Of a stretch of DNA of 64,000 nucleotides, positions 1 through 10,700 are shown piece after piece. Each line of letters begins with the position of its first letter. Position 1 is the stretch's first letter. Origin of the DNA: Caldilineaceae bacterium (GTDB lineage: Bacteria; Chloroflexota; Anaerolineae; Caldilineales; Caldilineaceae); the NCBI GenBank assembly GCA_022823185.1, contig JAJDXQ010000030.1:62001-126000 (forward strand), in the 5' to 3' direction. Both the position numbers and the translations under genes were made by a program. Below the pieces are notes generated by a model. It ran no database searches. It saw only the letters and a program-made list of their open reading frames with translations, and was not told where the DNA came from.

Positions 1-82
1 CTATACTCGGCACTTATCGCGGTTGTCGCGCGTTTCATCCGAATGGGGGCAGATAAGCCTCTCACAAAGTGATGTCAGGACG

Positions 83-976
83 ATGCCTTATTCATTGAAG
101 ATTGGTTCCATTCCGTGTCATATTGTCAGTGACGGGCGCCAGCTGGTAGACGGCGGGGGCTTTTTTGGTCTCGTGCCGCGGGTGCTGTGGGAGCGGGTTA
201 TCCGCCCGGACGACAAGAACCGCATACCTGTGCAGATGCGGTCGCTGCTCATACCGACATCAGCGGGGTTGATCCTGTTGGACCCTGGCCAGGGAGACAA
301 GCTTACGGGCAAGGACCGGATGATCTTTGGCATGGACGACAGCAGCCAGCGCCTGGCGGCTGATCTGGGCCGCGTCGGGTTCAGCCCGGAGGATGTTGAT
401 TTCGTGTTGATGACGCACCTTCATGCGGACCATGCCGGCGGCTGCACCAGGTGGAGCGATCCCGCCGATCCGGAGAGCGAGATCGTCCCCTCTTTTCCCA
501 ACGCCCGTTATCTGATACAGCGCATTGAGATGGCCGAAGCGGCTTTCCCTAATGAGCGGACGCGGGGAACCTACTTCCCAGAAAACTGGGAGCCGCTGTG
601 GCGGACCGGCCAATTGGAGATTGTGGACGGGGATCAGGAGCTGGCGCCCGGTGTGCGGTCGGTAACGGCGCCGGGGCATACGGCGAGCATCCAGGCGGTG
701 TGGGTTGAGGACGGGGGCGAGTCGTTGTTGTTCCTGGGGGACGCGTGCAGCTGGGCGGCGCACATGGACCGGCTGGCGTGGGTGCCGTCGTTCGACCTCG
801 ACCCGATGCGCAGCATAGAGGGCAAGCGCAATCTGCGGAGAGAGGCTTTGGATAAGGACGCGCTGCTGGTGTTTCAGCATGACGGCCAGATTGTGACCGG
901 GCGGCTGCGTCCCGGGCCGCGTGGGCCTGTGGTGGAGCCGGAGATCACGGAGGAGGCCTGGCCGGGCGGAGCGTAA
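83..976 (+). CDS. MBL-fold metallo-hydrolase, copy 1
   Basis: Metallo-beta-lactamase-fold hydrolase of about 297 residues. The metal site is intact: HLHADH at residues 112-117, a later GHT, LFLGDA supplying the bridging Asp, and a final FQHD near the C-terminus. The layout resembles lactonase-type (AHL-lactonase/YtnP-like) members, but the substrate cannot be read from sequence. No signal peptide is seen, so it is probably cytoplasmic. The start is placed at the ATG whose MPYSLKIGSI matches the start of the tandem paralogue at 1136; an upstream in-frame start at 23 would add 20 residues with no counterpart there. The next gene is a close copy on the same strand. Confidence 0.85.
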   Translation: MPYSLKIGSIPCHIVSDGRQLVDGGGFFGLVPRVLWERVIRPDDKNRIPVQMRSLLIPTSAGLILLDPGQGDKLTGKDRMIFGMDDSSQRLAADLGRVGFSPEDVDFVLMTHLHADHAGGCTRWSDPADPESEIVPSFPNARYLIQRIEMAEAAFPNERTRGTYFPENWEPLWRTGQLEIVDGDQELAPGVRSVTAPGHTASIQAVWVEDGGESLLFLGDACSWAAHMDRLAWVPSFDLDPMRSIEGKRNLRREALDKDALLVFQHDGQIVTGRLRPGPRGPVVEPEITEEAWPGGA

Positions 977-1135
977 CGCAGGTTGCGATATCCGTGCTTT
1001 GCGGGCGCCTGGCTTCGCATTCCCGATGGACCGGAGACTTGAGCCGGGGCGTGCTGCGCTTGCAGGTAGCCGCGCTGGATGAGCGATACGACTGCGTATT
1101 GGAATTGCGGGGAGACAGATTCACAGGAAGAGGCT

Positions 1136-2038
1136 ATGCCCTATACATTAAAAATAGGTTCGATACAGTGTCATATTGTCAGCGACGGCCAGCAGTTGAT
1201 CGACGGCGGCAGTTTCTTTGGTCTCGTGCCGCGCGTATTGTGGGAGCGGATCATTCGTCCGGACGAGAAGAACCGGATCCCGGCTCAGATGCGCTGCCTG
1301 CTGGTTGAGTCGCCGGATGGGTTGGTCCTGGTGGACACGGGCCAGGGAGACAAGATAAGCGCCGAGTACCGGCGCAGGTTTGGCATGGACGACAGCAGCC
1401 GGCGGTTGGAGGCGGATATGCGGCGGGTCGGTTTCGGGCCGGAGGATGTCGATATCGTGCTGCCGACCCATTTGCACGCGGACCATTGCGGCGGCAATAC
1501 GCGCTGGAGCGATCCGTCCGATGCGGGGAGCGAGGCGGTCGCCACCTTTCCGAACGCCCGTTACCTGATCCAGCGCCTGGAGATGGCTGAGGCGACATTC
1601 CCCAATGAACGCACACGGGGCCATTATTTTCCTGAAAACTGGGAGCCGCTGCGGGGTACGGGGCAGCTGGAGATTGTGGACGGGGATCAGGAGCTGGCGG
1701 CGGGTGTGCGGTCGGTTACGGTTCCCGGTCATACCGCGGGTATGCAGGTTGCGTGGGTCGAAGACGGCTGTGAATCGCTCCTTTTTCTGGGAGACGCGTG
1801 CAGTTGGGCGGCGCACCTGGAGCGGCTGGCGTGGGTGCCGGCCTTTGACCTGGAGCCGATGCGCAGCATCGAGGGGAAACGCAATTTACGGCGAGAGGCG
1901 GAGGAGAAGGACACGCTGCTGGTATTCCAGCATGACAGCCAGGTTGTGACCGGGCGGTTACGGCCGGGCGCGCGGGGGCCTGTTGTGGAGCCGGAGATTC
2001 GGGAGGAGGCGTGGGGAACTTCGGGGGATAGTCGATAG
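1136..2038 (+). CDS. MBL-fold metallo-hydrolase, copy 2
   Basis: Second member of a tandem pair, about 300 residues and visibly very similar to the preceding protein along its whole length. HLHADH, GHT, LFLGDA and FQHD metal-ligand motifs are all kept. An AGGAAGAGG ribosome-binding site lies just before the ATG at 1136, which fixes the start; the longer frame from 1079 lacks this support. The 159-bp spacer contains no other gene, so the two may be co-transcribed. The substrate is unknown. The pair most likely arose by local duplication, with small differences around residues 58-80 and at the C-terminus. Confidence 0.87.
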   Translation: MPYTLKIGSIQCHIVSDGQQLIDGGSFFGLVPRVLWERIIRPDEKNRIPAQMRCLLVESPDGLVLVDTGQGDKISAEYRRRFGMDDSSRRLEADMRRVGFGPEDVDIVLPTHLHADHCGGNTRWSDPSDAGSEAVATFPNARYLIQRLEMAEATFPNERTRGHYFPENWEPLRGTGQLEIVDGDQELAAGVRSVTVPGHTAGMQVAWVEDGCESLLFLGDACSWAAHLERLAWVPAFDLEPMRSIEGKRNLRREAEEKDTLLVFQHDSQVVTGRLRPGARGPVVEPEIREEAWGTSGDSR

Positions 2039-2106
2039 TCGATAGTGGTCGTTTACGTTTGGGTGAGACTCTGTTTGCCTGAACAGGATAAAGGGCGGAG
2101 GGGATT

Positions 2107-2137
2107 GGGCGCCCACAAGGGGCGCCCAATCTACAGG
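2107..2137. repeat. Dispersed GGGCGCCC palindromic repeat, copy 1
   Basis: A GGGCGCCCACAAGGGGCGCC core with a trailing CTACAGG. The two GGGCGCCC-like halves can form a hairpin. Related copies lie at 19245, 34200, 34283 and 35872, all between genes. This copy has an extra AAT before CTACAGG. Confidence 0.75.
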
Positions 2138-2235
2138 TGGTTTGCGGAGTAGGGGAGGGGTGAAGCGCGAGGGGCGGGATCGATTATGGTCTGATTGCTT
2201 TGTCTGCCGGTCGGGTGCGTTACGCGATTGCGATG

Positions 2236-3477
2236 TCAGTCTGCTGAGCCATGCGCGGGGGCCATGGGGATGGCGGTGGCGATGCGGGTGCGCAGGAAGA
2301 GGGCGCAGAAGGCGGCGAGCAGAGGCATCACCGCGACAACGTGCATGACGGTGGAAAGCGTGTAAAGGTCGGCGATAGGACCAGCCAGGCCCATGCCGAG
2401 TGCGCCCGAGGCGAAGGTGAAGCCAAGGATGGCGCCGCTGGCCAAGCCCTGCCTGTTGGGCAGAAACCTCTGGGCCATTACGACGAGGATGCTGTGGGGG
2501 ACGCCGACGAGGAAGCCGGCGGCGAAGGCGAGGAGGAAGAAGGGCCATCCTTGCACGATGTCGAGCATCAACCAGGAGAAGGGTGTCGCGGCGAGGAGCG
2601 ACCAGAGGAGAATCTTGGGCTGGTCGTAGCGATCGCCCAGAATGCCCCCGGACATTGAACCGAGTGCGATCGCGACGCTGGGGACGCCGACCATGAAACC
2701 GAACTGGGTGGGCGAGAAGCCCAGGTCGGCGAAGTATTTGGGCAGGAGGCCGTAGAAGATCTGGTGCACTGAGGCGCGGGTGGCGACCAGCACGGCGAAG
2801 GCGGTAAGGGCAACCCAGCGCCTGCCGGGCTGGGGCAGGCGTTTTGGCCTGGCGCGCGAGCGGGCGATGCGTTGTTGCAGCTGGCGGCGCTGCTCGGCGG
2901 TTGCGGGGGGCGGCGGCTCTTCCTCGACTCGCACCAGCGGCTTGCGCAGGCTGAATGCCATCCACACCACGAAGGGGAGTGTCGCGATCGCCATGATGCG
3001 CGGGCCAAGCATCCCGATTTCTTCCAGCAGCACGCCAGCGATCATCGGCCCCAAGGCCAGTCCCATCTGCCCCAAGAGAAAGAAGACAGAGGTGCCGGTG
3101 GTTGCCTTGTGACCGCCGGCGGCGCCGGCGTTCATTGCGCCCTGGGGGTGGAAGGCGCCGCTGCCGAGTGAAGCGATGGTCATCAGCGTGATGAGCGTGA
3201 TGAAGTTCTGCGAGAAGGTGGCGGCGTAGTAGAAGGCGGAGGTCCAGAGCAGTCCGAGGGCGCCGAGCCAGCGTCCGCCGAAGCGGTCGGCGAGGACGCC
3301 GAAGAAGGGTTGGGAGAGGGAGCCCATGAGGGCGTAGGCCATGCCTCCCAGGCCGATTTGGGCGTTGGAGATGTTGAAGGGCACGACGAGCACGGCCAGA
3401 ATCATGGCGATCGAGGCGTTGATCACGTCGATTGCCATGTGGCCGAACGAGACTGCGCAGAGCCGCCGGAGATTCAT
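2236..3477 (-). CDS. MFS transporter, fosmidomycin-resistance-like
   Basis: Inner-membrane major facilitator permease of 413 residues with about 12 hydrophobic segments. A GVLADRFGGRW loop follows TM2 (the MFS motif A region), and a second ILGDRYDQPK loop sits in the C-terminal half. The central cytoplasmic loop (about residues 200-225) is basic. The overall pattern resembles Fsr/YnfM-type drug or metabolite exporters; the substrate is not predictable. The gene stands alone between oppositely oriented genes. The 3478-3795 stretch upstream holds GGGGATTTGGG-type low-complexity sequence and nothing else recognised. Confidence 0.8.
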   Translation of the reverse strand: MNLRRLCAVSFGHMAIDVINASIAMILAVLVVPFNISNAQIGLGGMAYALMGSLSQPFFGVLADRFGGRWLGALGLLWTSAFYYAATFSQNFITLITLMTIASLGSGAFHPQGAMNAGAAGGHKATTGTSVFFLLGQMGLALGPMIAGVLLEEIGMLGPRIMAIATLPFVVWMAFSLRKPLVRVEEEPPPPATAEQRRQLQQRIARSRARPKRLPQPGRRWVALTAFAVLVATRASVHQIFYGLLPKYFADLGFSPTQFGFMVGVPSVAIALGSMSGGILGDRYDQPKILLWSLLAATPFSWLMLDIVQGWPFFLLAFAAGFLVGVPHSILVVMAQRFLPNRQGLASGAILGFTFASGALGMGLAGPIADLYTLSTVMHVVAVMPLLAAFCALFLRTRIATAIPMAPAHGSAD

Positions 3478-3795
3478 CTGTGTGTTCCTGGCAGGGGAAG
3501 TAAACCGGTTTACCCGGTTGCGGGCCCTCCCGGACTGGTGGTGTCATTTTATCAGCATATGGGTTGGCAATCAAAGCGGGACGGGGGAGGGGGAACGGGG
3601 ATTGGGGGGGATTTGAGGGATTTGGGGGATGGTTGGTGGTTGGACGGCAGTGGTTCGTGGGTGTAGGGAAGGGATGGGGCGCGGGGATGGGCTCAAGGTT
3701 GGCGGGCGCGTAGGGAGGCGATGGTGAAGGATGTGCGGAGCGGAGGGCGGGCCGGCCGTCCCGAAAATCAGATATATTTTGCTAAAAAAGCCTGT

Positions 3796-3823
3796 TTGAC
3801 AATTGCGACGCCGGTGCTATACT
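3796..3823 (+). promoter_or_regulatory. Sigma70-type promoter of the sugar ABC operon
   Basis: A consensus -35 TTGACA (3796-3801) and a -10 TATACT (3818-3823) with a 16-bp spacer. Transcription would begin near 3830, leaving a long leader of about 310 nt before the binding-protein ATG at 4143. No known riboswitch was recognised in that leader. Confidence 0.65.
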
Positions 3824-4142
3824 TCTCTCCGGTTCATGCGAAAAGATTAGAAGAGTGGTGCAGGGTTATCAAAAACCTCCGGAAAGCCTCCGACCGCCGA
3901 GAAGGTTGATTCACAATTGCGAAATTCGATTTTTGCACGGTTCAGAGAAAGACGGCGCGCTTGCGCCGCGGCTGCCACCCATTCCTACAGTTCAATGCCA
4001 GATAGAGAAACTGTCGTTGCGGTCACACGGCGGCAGTTTGGCAGTTGTGCATAGGTGGGGACCGCAGCCCTGACAGTCCACGCGATAACAACCGATTCCA
4101 CACTTGCAGCGAACATCCAATTCAACATTTGGGGAGGAAGAG

Positions 4143-5483
4143 ATGCAGAAGACAAGTCGTCGCCAATTTCTCAAGGTGAGCGCCGGCATGGGCGCGGCCG
4201 CGTTGTTGGCAGCCTGCGCGCCGGTCGCAACCGACATGGACGCAGGCTCGGCCGATGCCATGGAGGAGCCCATCGATCTGGTCGTCTGGTACCAGGACTG
4301 GGACGGAGCCAACCGGATCATGGGATGGGTTCAGCCGGAGTTTGAGAAGGACCACGAGAATGTCACCGTCGATCTCCAGGCCATCGGCTACGGGGACCTG
4401 CTGAACAAGATGCTGCCTTCGATTGCTTCCGGCACAGAAGGCGACGTGATGATGATGTACACCGACTGGGTCGTCGCCACCGACATCACCCGCGTCTTCC
4501 TGGACATCACCGACGCGGCCGGCGGCGCTGCCGAGCTCGAAGAAAAGATGTGGCCGGCGGCGTTCCAGGCCGTCGAAGTGCCGGGCAACAAGGTCTACTA
4601 TCTGCCCTGGCTGGCGGGTATCCGCGGCGCCGCCATGACCGTCAACATGGACCACTGCGCTGAAGCAGGCGTCGATTACCTCAACTTCGGGACCTACGAA
4701 GATGTGGTCGATGCCGGCATCGCAATGACGCAAACCAACGATGAAGGCAAGGTCACGCGCTCAGGTTACTCGATTGCCAGCTCCCAATATCAGTTGCTAT
4801 GGACCCTGATCTGGCAGCTGGGCGGAGACTTCTTCGACAAGGAGAGCGGCGTCTGGTCCCACGACAGCGAAGTGGGCGCAGCCGCAGCCCAGATCCTGCA
4901 CGATGTCTACCATGTCCACAAGACGGTCGACTTCGAGCTGTTTACCAACGAATACGAGGCCTGCACCCAGCAGCTCGTTTCAATCTGGGGCAACGGCGCC
5001 TGGACCATGAGCGTCATGACCGATGTGGCTGAAGTGCCGGCCGACAACATCGTCACACCGCCCCTGGCAAACGCGGCCGAGTACGTGCTCTACCCGCAGC
5101 ATGTCGCAGGCTATGGCCTTTCGAAGCGGCTGGCCGAAGACGCGCCCAAGCTGGAAGCCGCGGTCGACTTTGCCCTGTTGATCGTAAGCAACGGCGCGCT
5201 GTTGCAGGCGCTTGACTTCTACTCGGGCGTGGTGCCATCGAAGGGCGTGTACAACGACCCGGGCATCGGCGACGTCAAGTACGGCCTGGTATCGAAGCGC
5301 GTGGCCGAGGGCATGTGGCCGTATGCCCGCTATCCGCAGGACCATGTCGCGCAGCAAGGCCCGGCCGCGGCGGAATTCGACCGCGCCATGCGGCAGGAGA
5401 TCAGCATCCAGGAAGCGCTGTCCAACATGGACGCCTACCTGCAGGAACAGGAAGACCAGGCCAGGGAACGTTTGGCGGCCTGA
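4143..5483 (+). CDS. ABC sugar transporter, solute-binding lipoprotein
   Basis: Extracellular solute-binding protein (SBP family 1, maltose/glycerol-phosphate type) of 446 residues. The N-terminus has a twin-arginine motif SRRQFLK followed by a hydrophobic run and a lipobox LLAAC, so it should be Tat-exported and lipid-anchored. The start at 4143 follows a strong GGGGAGGAAG site; an upstream in-frame start at 4104 would put residues ahead of the signal. Two permease genes follow. The binding domain is Trp/Tyr-rich, as expected for a carbohydrate pocket, but the exact sugar is not predictable. Confidence 0.9.
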   Translation: MQKTSRRQFLKVSAGMGAAALLAACAPVATDMDAGSADAMEEPIDLVVWYQDWDGANRIMGWVQPEFEKDHENVTVDLQAIGYGDLLNKMLPSIASGTEGDVMMMYTDWVVATDITRVFLDITDAAGGAAELEEKMWPAAFQAVEVPGNKVYYLPWLAGIRGAAMTVNMDHCAEAGVDYLNFGTYEDVVDAGIAMTQTNDEGKVTRSGYSIASSQYQLLWTLIWQLGGDFFDKESGVWSHDSEVGAAAAQILHDVYHVHKTVDFELFTNEYEACTQQLVSIWGNGAWTMSVMTDVAEVPADNIVTPPLANAAEYVLYPQHVAGYGLSKRLAEDAPKLEAAVDFALLIVSNGALLQALDFYSGVVPSKGVYNDPGIGDVKYGLVSKRVAEGMWPYARYPQDHVAQQGPAAAEFDRAMRQEISIQEALSNMDAYLQEQEDQARERLAA

Positions 5484-5558
5484 TCTCTGCGTAAATGAAC
5501 TGAACGGGCGCCGCGTGTTTTAACATGCGGCGCCCGGAATTCACCGGAAGCCAGACAG

Positions 5559-6506
5559 ATGACTACGTTGCAGGACAGCCCCGCCAGCAGTGGTCAGTCG
5601 TTGGCGCAGCTACCCGTCGCCCGCCGTGACAGCGTATGGCGGCGCTTCCGTCGCGCCAGCCCCTTCGCGCTCATCTACTCCGCGGCGATTCTGATCTTCT
5701 ATACGATCATCTTCATCATCCCCTTCGGCACCGGCATCTGGCTGGCGTTTCAGAACTGGGACTTTATCACCAATCCCAAATTTGTGGGGCTGCGCAACTT
5801 CACCAAGGCCTTTACGGACCAGTATTTCTGGTTGGCTCTGCAGAAGACGGTGTTGTTCTCGGTCGTTGAAATCAGCTTAGGCCTCACAATCGCCTTGCTC
5901 TTCGCCCTGGCCCTGAGCCAGATCATAGGCAAATGGCAGAACATCTACCTCTCACTCTACTACCTGCCGGTGATCACGCCGCTGGTGGTCTCCCTCTACC
6001 TCTGGCGCTGGCTCTACCGTCCCACCGGCGGCGCCTTCAATACCCTGCTCGGCAGCCTCGGCCTGCCCGAGCAGCCTTTCCTGGCCAGCCCGCAGCAGGC
6101 GTTGTGGGCGATTACGGTGGTGATCATCTGGGCCCATTTGGGCACGGGCATCGTGCTCTTTCTGGCGGGCATCAACGATGTGCCTGAAAGCCTGTTCGAG
6201 GCCGCCCGCCTTGACGGCGCGGGTTTCTGGCAGTCCTTCTACAAGATTACGCTGCCGTTGATCCGCCCTGTGCTTGTGTACCAGATGGTGGTGAGCGTGA
6301 TTGGCACGGTGCAGATGTTTGAGGCATTCTTCCTCATACCGGGCCCGGGCTTCAGCACACGCACACTCGCGCTCTACACCTACGAATTGGGCTTTCGAGC
6401 GCTCAATCTGGGTTACGGCGCGGCGGTCTCGCTGATCATTTTCGTAATTCTGCTCGGCGCGACGGTGTTTCAACTCCGCCGCTGGCAAATCGAATGGGAA
6501 CATTGA
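5559..6506 (+). CDS. ABC sugar transporter permease, MalF/UgpA type
   Basis: Inner-membrane permease of 315 residues with about six transmembrane segments. It has the cytoplasmic EAA loop (EAARLDGAGFWQSFYKITLP) that docks onto the ATPase. It belongs to the binding-protein-dependent sugar import family. It lies 75 bp after the binding-protein gene and overlaps the second permease by 13 bp, indicating one transcript and translational coupling. Confidence 0.92.
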   Translation: MTTLQDSPASSGQSLAQLPVARRDSVWRRFRRASPFALIYSAAILIFYTIIFIIPFGTGIWLAFQNWDFITNPKFVGLRNFTKAFTDQYFWLALQKTVLFSVVEISLGLTIALLFALALSQIIGKWQNIYLSLYYLPVITPLVVSLYLWRWLYRPTGGAFNTLLGSLGLPEQPFLASPQQALWAITVVIIWAHLGTGIVLFLAGINDVPESLFEAARLDGAGFWQSFYKITLPLIRPVLVYQMVVSVIGTVQMFEAFFLIPGPGFSTRTLALYTYELGFRALNLGYGAAVSLIIFVILLGATVFQLRRWQIEWEH

Positions 6507-7405
6507 AACAGATGGCCACCACCGCTGACTCGCCCCTCCGGCCCACGCCCATTTCTCCCTTCCGCCGCTGGTTGATCTCAGGAAGATGGTCCAAAACGGT
6601 CGTATTCCTCATTCTGGCCTTCTTCAGTTTCGCCATGTTCTACCCTTTCATCTGGCTGCTCTTCTCCTCTTTCAAGACCGGCGCCGATATCGTAAGCCTG
6701 CCGGTTACGCTGTTGCCGAAGAAATGGACCCTGAGCGCCTACCTGATGGTCATGGACCCCACCCGCGCCAATCTGCCCATCGCCTACGTCAACAGCATCA
6801 TCGTCACGTCGGGCACGGTCATCAGTGTCCTGATCACATCATCGATGGGCGGCTTCATTTTCGCCCGGCTGGAGTTCCCTGGCCGCGATTATCTTTTCTA
6901 TTTTGTGCTTTCGACGACGATGGTGCCCTTTCTCACGTTGCTGATTCCGCTCTATATTGTGATGCGGGAGTTGAACCTGCTCAATTCGCTGTGGGGTGTG
7001 TGGGTGCCAAGTATCTTTTCCTCATTCGGCGTCTTCCTTTGCCGCCAATTCGTTTACGGCATCCCGCGCGAGCTTTACGATGCGGCCAAGATCGACGGCA
7101 GCGGCGACTTCGGGATCTACCGCAACATTATTCTGCCTCTGACCAAGCCGATCCTCTCGGCGCTGGCGATTTTCGTCTTCCTGGGCTCGTTCAATGCCTA
7201 CTTGTGGCCGCTGGTCATCCTGAACGAGGAAAAGAAGCTGACGCTGCCGCTGATCATCGCGCGCATGGCCAACCGTTTTGGGGGAACAGACTACCAGGCG
7301 GTTATGGCAGGTTCGGTGCTGGTGTCGATTCCGCCGCTTATCGTCTTCTTCATCTTCCAGAAGAATTTCGTGCGCGGCATCGCCCTGACCGGGCTCAAAG
7401 GTTAG
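6494..7405 (+). CDS. ABC sugar transporter permease, MalG/UgpE type
   Basis: Second permease of the importer, about 303 residues, with six predicted transmembrane helices and an EAA-type loop (YDAAKIDGSGDFGIYRNIILP). The proposed start overlaps the end of the first permease; an internal ATG at 6512 is an alternative. No ATP-binding subunit follows, so the importer probably shares a MalK/MsmK-type ATPase encoded elsewhere. A terminator hairpin follows at 7447. Confidence 0.92.
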   Translation: MGTLKQMATTADSPLRPTPISPFRRWLISGRWSKTVVFLILAFFSFAMFYPFIWLLFSSFKTGADIVSLPVTLLPKKWTLSAYLMVMDPTRANLPIAYVNSIIVTSGTVISVLITSSMGGFIFARLEFPGRDYLFYFVLSTTMVPFLTLLIPLYIVMRELNLLNSLWGVWVPSIFSSFGVFLCRQFVYGIPRELYDAAKIDGSGDFGIYRNIILPLTKPILSALAIFVFLGSFNAYLWPLVILNEEKKLTLPLIIARMANRFGGTDYQAVMAGSVLVSIPPLIVFFIFQKNFVRGIALTGLKG

Positions 7406-7446
7406 GCGCAATCCCCTTCCCACAATCTCATTTTCACGGTTGATCA

Positions 7447-7479
7447 CTGACCGCCGCAGTTCCGGGCGGTCAGATTTTT
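7447..7479 (+). terminator. Rho-independent terminator of the ABC operon
   Basis: A perfect 9-bp stem (CTGACCGCC / GGCGGTCAG) with a 9-nt loop is followed directly by ATTTTT. It lies 42 bp after the second permease stop. The remaining gap to 7710 holds nothing I recognise. Confidence 0.88.
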
Positions 7480-7710
7480 GGGCGCGCCCAGTCCAATTGG
7501 GTCGAGTTTCAGGCTGCCTCTGGAAAACTGGGCTGAATTCTGCGGCTCTCTCCTACTGGCAAGCCCATATTGGGACCGCAACCGATAGCCCAAGGTTGTT
7601 GCTCTTTGCGCGGTTTTTGGCAGTTGTCAGTGGAAGGTAGCGGGTCTTTGTGAATTAGCGCCTTGACGGTGGGGGAATGAGGAAGCGTATTGCCGCTCTT
7701 CGGAATGGGT

Positions 7711-10700
7711 TCAGGGTATGCAGGTGGCGGGAACGGTTGCGGATTCGCCGAAGATCTCTTCGACCAGTTCGGCGGCGTCGGGGTCGTAGTCTTCCAGTTT
7801 CGAGTAGGTTGCGTTCAGGGGGTAGGGCAGGGCTCCCTGGAACCAGAACTGGACCATTTCGGCCCAATATTCTTCTCGTTTTGTCGAAGCATAGAGGCCC
7901 GACCACTTGCCTGCATTGATTGCGGCCTGGTAGAGCGTATGAAGTCGCGTATTAAAGGTCTGGCCTTCGGCAGTCTCCGAAATTGCATAGTGGACAATGT
8001 GCCCGAACTCGTGGATAAAGGTATTGCAGTTCGGGTCATTGCTGCCCAGATAGACTGTCCACGCAGTGGATCCCGGGTTGGAAATTCCTCCGGAGCGCTC
8101 GACCTCGATGAAGATTCGGGTATTCTTGCCGGCCATGATGGCAAGCAGGTCGGAGCGGCTGGAAATCATACCAGTGATGATCGCACGCGACTGAACCATG
8201 TGGGCGTCGGACACTTCGCCTGGGGCAACGACGATCACGCCGCCAACGTTCAGATACTTCTGGAAGTAGAGATCGAAGCCGAGGGCTACGGGCGGCGGGG
8301 GGAAATCGGATGGCACGACCGCGGCGTAGACGCGATCGGACCATGCGCTGCGCACGTCGTTGGCGTCGCGAGCGCGGACCTGGTAGTAGTAGTTGCGGCC
8401 GTCGGTCTGAACGGTATGGGTGTAGGTTGTCGTGGCCAGGGCGCCGCCGACCGGCCCCCATTTGCGGTCGGTGCTGTCCCAGGCCTGCAACTCGTAACCG
8501 GCTGCGGTCGAGACGGCCGACCAGGAGAGGACGACCTGGCCGTCTCCTACGGTTGCCGCAAGGTTCTGCGGCACGGATGGCGTCAGCATGGTCTCGGCGC
8601 TGTTGCAGGTCGAGAGACGCAGGCTACTGAGGTGATTGGAGACAACTGTATTTGATCCGGCAAGGCTGAAACCCTGAGGCTGGCAGAGTTGATTGCCCGT
8701 CAGTGAAAGCGACCTCAGATTTGGCAAGAGGCTCAGATCAGGGAAGGGCCCGCGCAGCAGGTTGTTGCCAAGGTCGATCAGCCTCAGGCTGGTTATGTGG
8801 TTGAGGTTGAGGATTGGTCCGGTGAGCTGGTTGTCGCTGAGGTCAAGCCAGACCAATTCGGTGAGGGCGCTCAGGTCGGGAAGATTGCCGGTGAGGCTGT
8901 TTGCATTCAGGTCCAGGGTTTCCAGTTTGTAGAGTGCGTCAAGGGCTGGGATTTCTCCGGTCAGCTGGTTGTCTGCCAGGTCCAAATGATCCAAGTCAGT
9001 AAGGGTGCTAAAGTCCGGAATTGGTCCAGTCAGTTGATTGGAACTGAGGACCAACTGTTCCAACTTAATCAGGGGGCTCAGATCGGGAATCGAGCCGGTC
9101 AACCGGTTGTCGCTCAGGTACAGCCAGCGCAAAATGGTGAGCCGACCCATTTCCGGGATGGCGCCCGTAAACTGGTTATGGGAGAGGTCCACTCTTGTCA
9201 GGTGTCTGAGGCTGCTCAGGTCCGGTATTGTTCCGCTAAACTGGTTTCTGCGCAGGTAGATCCAATTCAGGCGGGAGAGCGGGCTCAGATCGGGGACTGT
9301 CCCTGTCAGCGAGTTGTCGCTGAGAAGCAGTTGCCCCAGGGCGGCAAGGTTGTCCAGGGCCGGTAACTGGCCGCTCAATTTATTGCTGCTGAGCTGCAGC
9401 CTATTCAAACTGGTGAGATTGCTCAGGTCAGGAATCTGTCCGCTCAACTCATTGTCATTGAGGTCAATCCGGCGCAGATTGGTGAGGCTGCTGAGGTCGG
9501 GAATTTCGCCGCTGAACTGGTTGTACGCGAGGTCCAGGTTGTCCAGATTGACGAAGGCGCCCAGGCTTGGGATCTGTCCGCTCAGGTCGTTGCGGGCGAG
9601 GTCCAGCCTGGTCAGGCTGGTTAGGGCGCTCAGGTCGGGAAGCGTTCCACTCAACGCGTTCCTGTCCAGGATCAGCTGTGAAACGTTGCCGTTGCTGTCG
9701 GTGAAGACGCCGTACCAGGTAGAGATGGGCTGGTTTGTCAGCCAGTTGTCGTTGTATCTCCAGTTCGGGCCATCAGTTGCGTTGTAGAGGGCGACGAGGG
9801 CGGCGCGTTCGGCTGCAGGGGCGGGCGGCGGCGCGGTGGCGGTGGGTGTTGGCGTATGTGAATTGTCCGACGTAGCGGTCGGCGTGGAGGTGGCGGTGGG
9901 TGTATTGGTGGTGTCCGGCGTTTCGGTTGGCGTGGCGGTTGGCGTTGCGGTTGCGGTCGGCGTCGACGTAGGGCCGAATTCCGCTGAAGCGGGAACGGTT
10001 GCAGACGGATAAGCGGACCAGGGGCTGGTTGTGCCGTTCGCAGCGACGGCGCTGACCGCGTAGTGGTAGGTCCTGCCGGGTGTGAGATCGATGTGCGTGT
10101 ACGCAGTGCTTGTCAGATTGCCGTCGTCGAGGCGTTGCCAGCCGGTGGCGTGGTCCCACCAGGTCCACAGAATGTAACTGACGGCGCCGGGGACTGCATT
10201 CCAGGAAAGGTTGATTGCGTTGGTCTGGGTCGCTTGCGCTGCCAGTTGGGGCGCGGGAAGCGCGGTGGCGTCCGGGGTCGCGGTGGGCGTCGGGGTCGAA
10301 GACTGTCTCCCGGTCGGTGTATCGTGTACCAGTTTGGACCAGTCGCTCACATTGCCGTCGGCGTCTATCGAGCGGGCGATGTAATAATAGGTCGTCCTGA
10401 AGTCAAGCCCGAGGAAGCCGTACGAAGTGGTGGTCTGGGGCGAGTTGGAAGGGCGCTCCCAGGCGCCGCTTTCGCCCTGGCGCCTGCGGACTTCGTACAT
10501 TTCCGCGCCTGCCACCGGTTCCCAATCGAGGACAATCCAGTTGACACCCGCTGTGGTTGTCAGCACGGGCGCGGCCGGTCCGCCCGGGTCGCCGCCGGTT
10601 CCGGGAAGGGGCTGCGGTGTTGGGGTTGGGGTCGGGGTGGGTGAAGGACCGGAGGTTGGCGTGTGCGTTGCGGTTGGCGACTGGGTCGGTGTCGGCGATG

